64,000 nt of DNA from Holacanthus passer (Eukaryota > Chordata > Actinopteri > Pomacanthidae), in NCBI GenBank assembly GCA_025331565.1, contig JAFREQ010000047.1, positions 3,524,001-3,588,000 on the forward strand. The letters run 5' to 3'. Shown in pieces: positions 62,880-64,000 of this stretch (the stretch's first letter is position 1; each line of letters starts with the position of its first letter). The notes beneath the pieces were generated by a model. It saw only the letters and a list, made by a program, of their open reading frames with translations. It did not search any database and was not told the origin of the DNA. Both the position numbers and the translations under genes were made by a program.

Positions 62880-63120
62880 TCACCTCATCGTTTCGGTTTT
62901 ATGGCCTAGAAATTTGCTGTTTTGGTTCATTCTCACTTCTCTTATCAACCTCTCTTGTGGCTATAGTAGGATGCTGTTTTCAGCTGAACAGCCAGCTCTA
63001 TCTCAGGAGTCAGTGGAGAGCAAAAGAGAGCCAAAATGAGTCAGTACTGGACCTTGTAAGCTGGCCAGAAACATGACTGAATTCATATGTCGGTCCATGT
63101 CTGCCTGATGTGTGTAAACA
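62880..63120 (+). repeat. Interspersed repeat (GTTTTGGTTTTACAGCCC family), copy B
   Basis: CTCATCGTTTCGGTTTTATG, then CTGTTTTGGTTCATTCTCAC and CAGCTGAACAGCCAGCTC. The first 60 bases align to copy A at about 21800-21860. Confidence 0.5.
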
Positions 63121-64000
63121 GTTTTCCACATCAGCTTTACAAGGCCATTACATGTCAAACATGAGCAATCATTTAAGGTCACTTTGTTCTGATTAAAGAC
63201 CCTGTGAACCTACACAGTTGTTTTCAGACATTCTGGCTAATTAGGCCTCTGCTCAGGTTGAATCAGGTGAAGTCACCAGGGTCAGCCAATGTGAAAGATG
63301 AAGGTGTGACTCTCCCATCGTAACAGGTGCAAGATAACAAGTAGGACAGTCAGAGAGATGTCAATCAAACACAGTGAGTACACAACCGCACAGTCCTTAG
63401 AGGATGTCTAACTGGGTGGGTGGACTATAGGGAATCATAATTATCAAACGGAATAATTCTGCGCATCAGTGGGCACAAAGCAAAACTCTCCATCGCTCAT
63501 AGACAAAATGTTCAAATGAACTTTCAGATTCAAATTTAATGGGCAAAACAAAGCCTGAACCAACTTTTGTGCGAGACAGAATTAATTTTACTTTGCAGAC
63601 CGTGTCACACAGTCAGCGCAGATGAATAATGAGTCTACAGCAGAGGGCCGTTCAGTTGTCAGCCTGGCATGATTATTAACATTGTTTAACAGGTGATGTG
63701 ACAGACAGATATTTTTACCCTGCCATTAACGGGAACAGCTAATCATGACAAGCCGCCTGTGACTGGGGATCAAACATATACCTTAGTCACACAGGTGCTG
63801 AAATGTGCCTCGTGGTTATGGGCAGATTTTGAAATTACCTCCCTTTTTTTCCTGAATATTGAAAGCTATTAGAGGTGTTAACATTTACAAGTTTCTGGCA
63901 GGTTAATGTGAATACACCGCAAGTGAATTAAACATTTTCTCATGCCGTCCTGCCCAGCTCTGCTGACAGATAAGCTCTGGTGTCAGCTCAGACAATGCTT

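Larger units (their letters stand above)
42716..64000. other. Intergenic region downstream of cdh13
   Basis: No exon series or recognisable protein-coding gene was found on either strand in these 21 kb. In particular I saw no frame resembling hsbp1 or mlycd, which follow CDH13 in mammals. Repeats listed separately lie at 47230-47740, 52080-52620, 54803-54975, 56487-57830, 58140-58400, 60370-60580, 60780-60960, 61650-62068 and about 62880-63120. The intervals 42716-47229, 47741-52079, 52621-54802, 54976-56448, 58401-60369 and 63121-64000 show only ordinary AT-rich non-coding sequence with a few short homopolymers and a CA tract at 50164-50191. Confidence 0.6.

Noticed and set aside
1..64000. 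tRNA, rRNA, snRNA or microRNA genes
   Set aside because: I looked for tRNA B-box-like GGTTCGAATCC and other obvious signatures and saw none that would hold up. MicroRNA hairpins cannot be judged reliably by eye.

Overview
This window looks like a piece of a bony-fish (teleost, probably percomorph) nuclear chromosome. Coding sequence is sparse and split by long introns with GT/AG splice sites. Dinucleotide microsatellites are frequent, and the interspersed repeats (hAT-like MITEs, a Tc1-like remnant, L1-type LINE fragments and several short teleost repeat families) are of kinds I know from fish genomes. I see nothing prokaryotic: no operons, ribosome-binding sites, CRISPR arrays or plasmid/phage modules.

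Positions 1 to about 42,715 are the 3' part of one plus-strand gene, recognised as cdh13 (T-cadherin, also called H-cadherin or cadherin-13). Four coding exons can be placed: 11378-11520, 27262-27495, 29671-29889 and 41071-41078. They join in phase 1 at every junction and encode the last 200 residues: the end of ectodomain EC4 with an LDRE motif, the linker DYNDNAP, EC5, and a C-terminal GPI-anchor signal in place of a transmembrane and catenin-binding tail. The last coding exon supplies only the end of one codon, one leucine and the stop. It lies 11.2 kb downstream of the previous exon and opens a 3'UTR of about 1.6 kb that ends near an AATAAA at 42693. The 5' exons and promoter lie outside the window.

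The introns (over 11.4 kb before the first visible exon, then 15.7, 2.2 and 11.2 kb) hold MITEs and short repeats. The best defined are a 330-bp hAT-like MITE at 21431-21760 with a nearly intact 8-bp target duplication, and terminal-inverted-repeat elements at 5388-5731 and 6262-6772. There are also many CA/GT microsatellites and a CpG-dense patch around 31,030-31,620. A short minus-strand open frame just before the last exon (40658-40837) looks unusually protein-like and is unidentified.

From about 42,716 to 64,000 I found no gene. The stretch 56.4-62.1 kb is a repeat cluster: an internally deleted L1-type LINE (about 56487-57830) interrupted by a minus-strand promoter/polyA-bearing repeat (about 56640-57095), a second LINE ORF2 fragment at 60370-60580, and another copy of the promoter/polyA repeat family at 61650-62068. 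I did not find a previously undescribed biological system. The most useful points are the split GPI signal with its two-codon last exon, the nested transposon, the repeat family resembling solo LTRs, and the minus-strand small ORF. All family assignments were made by eye, without database searches.
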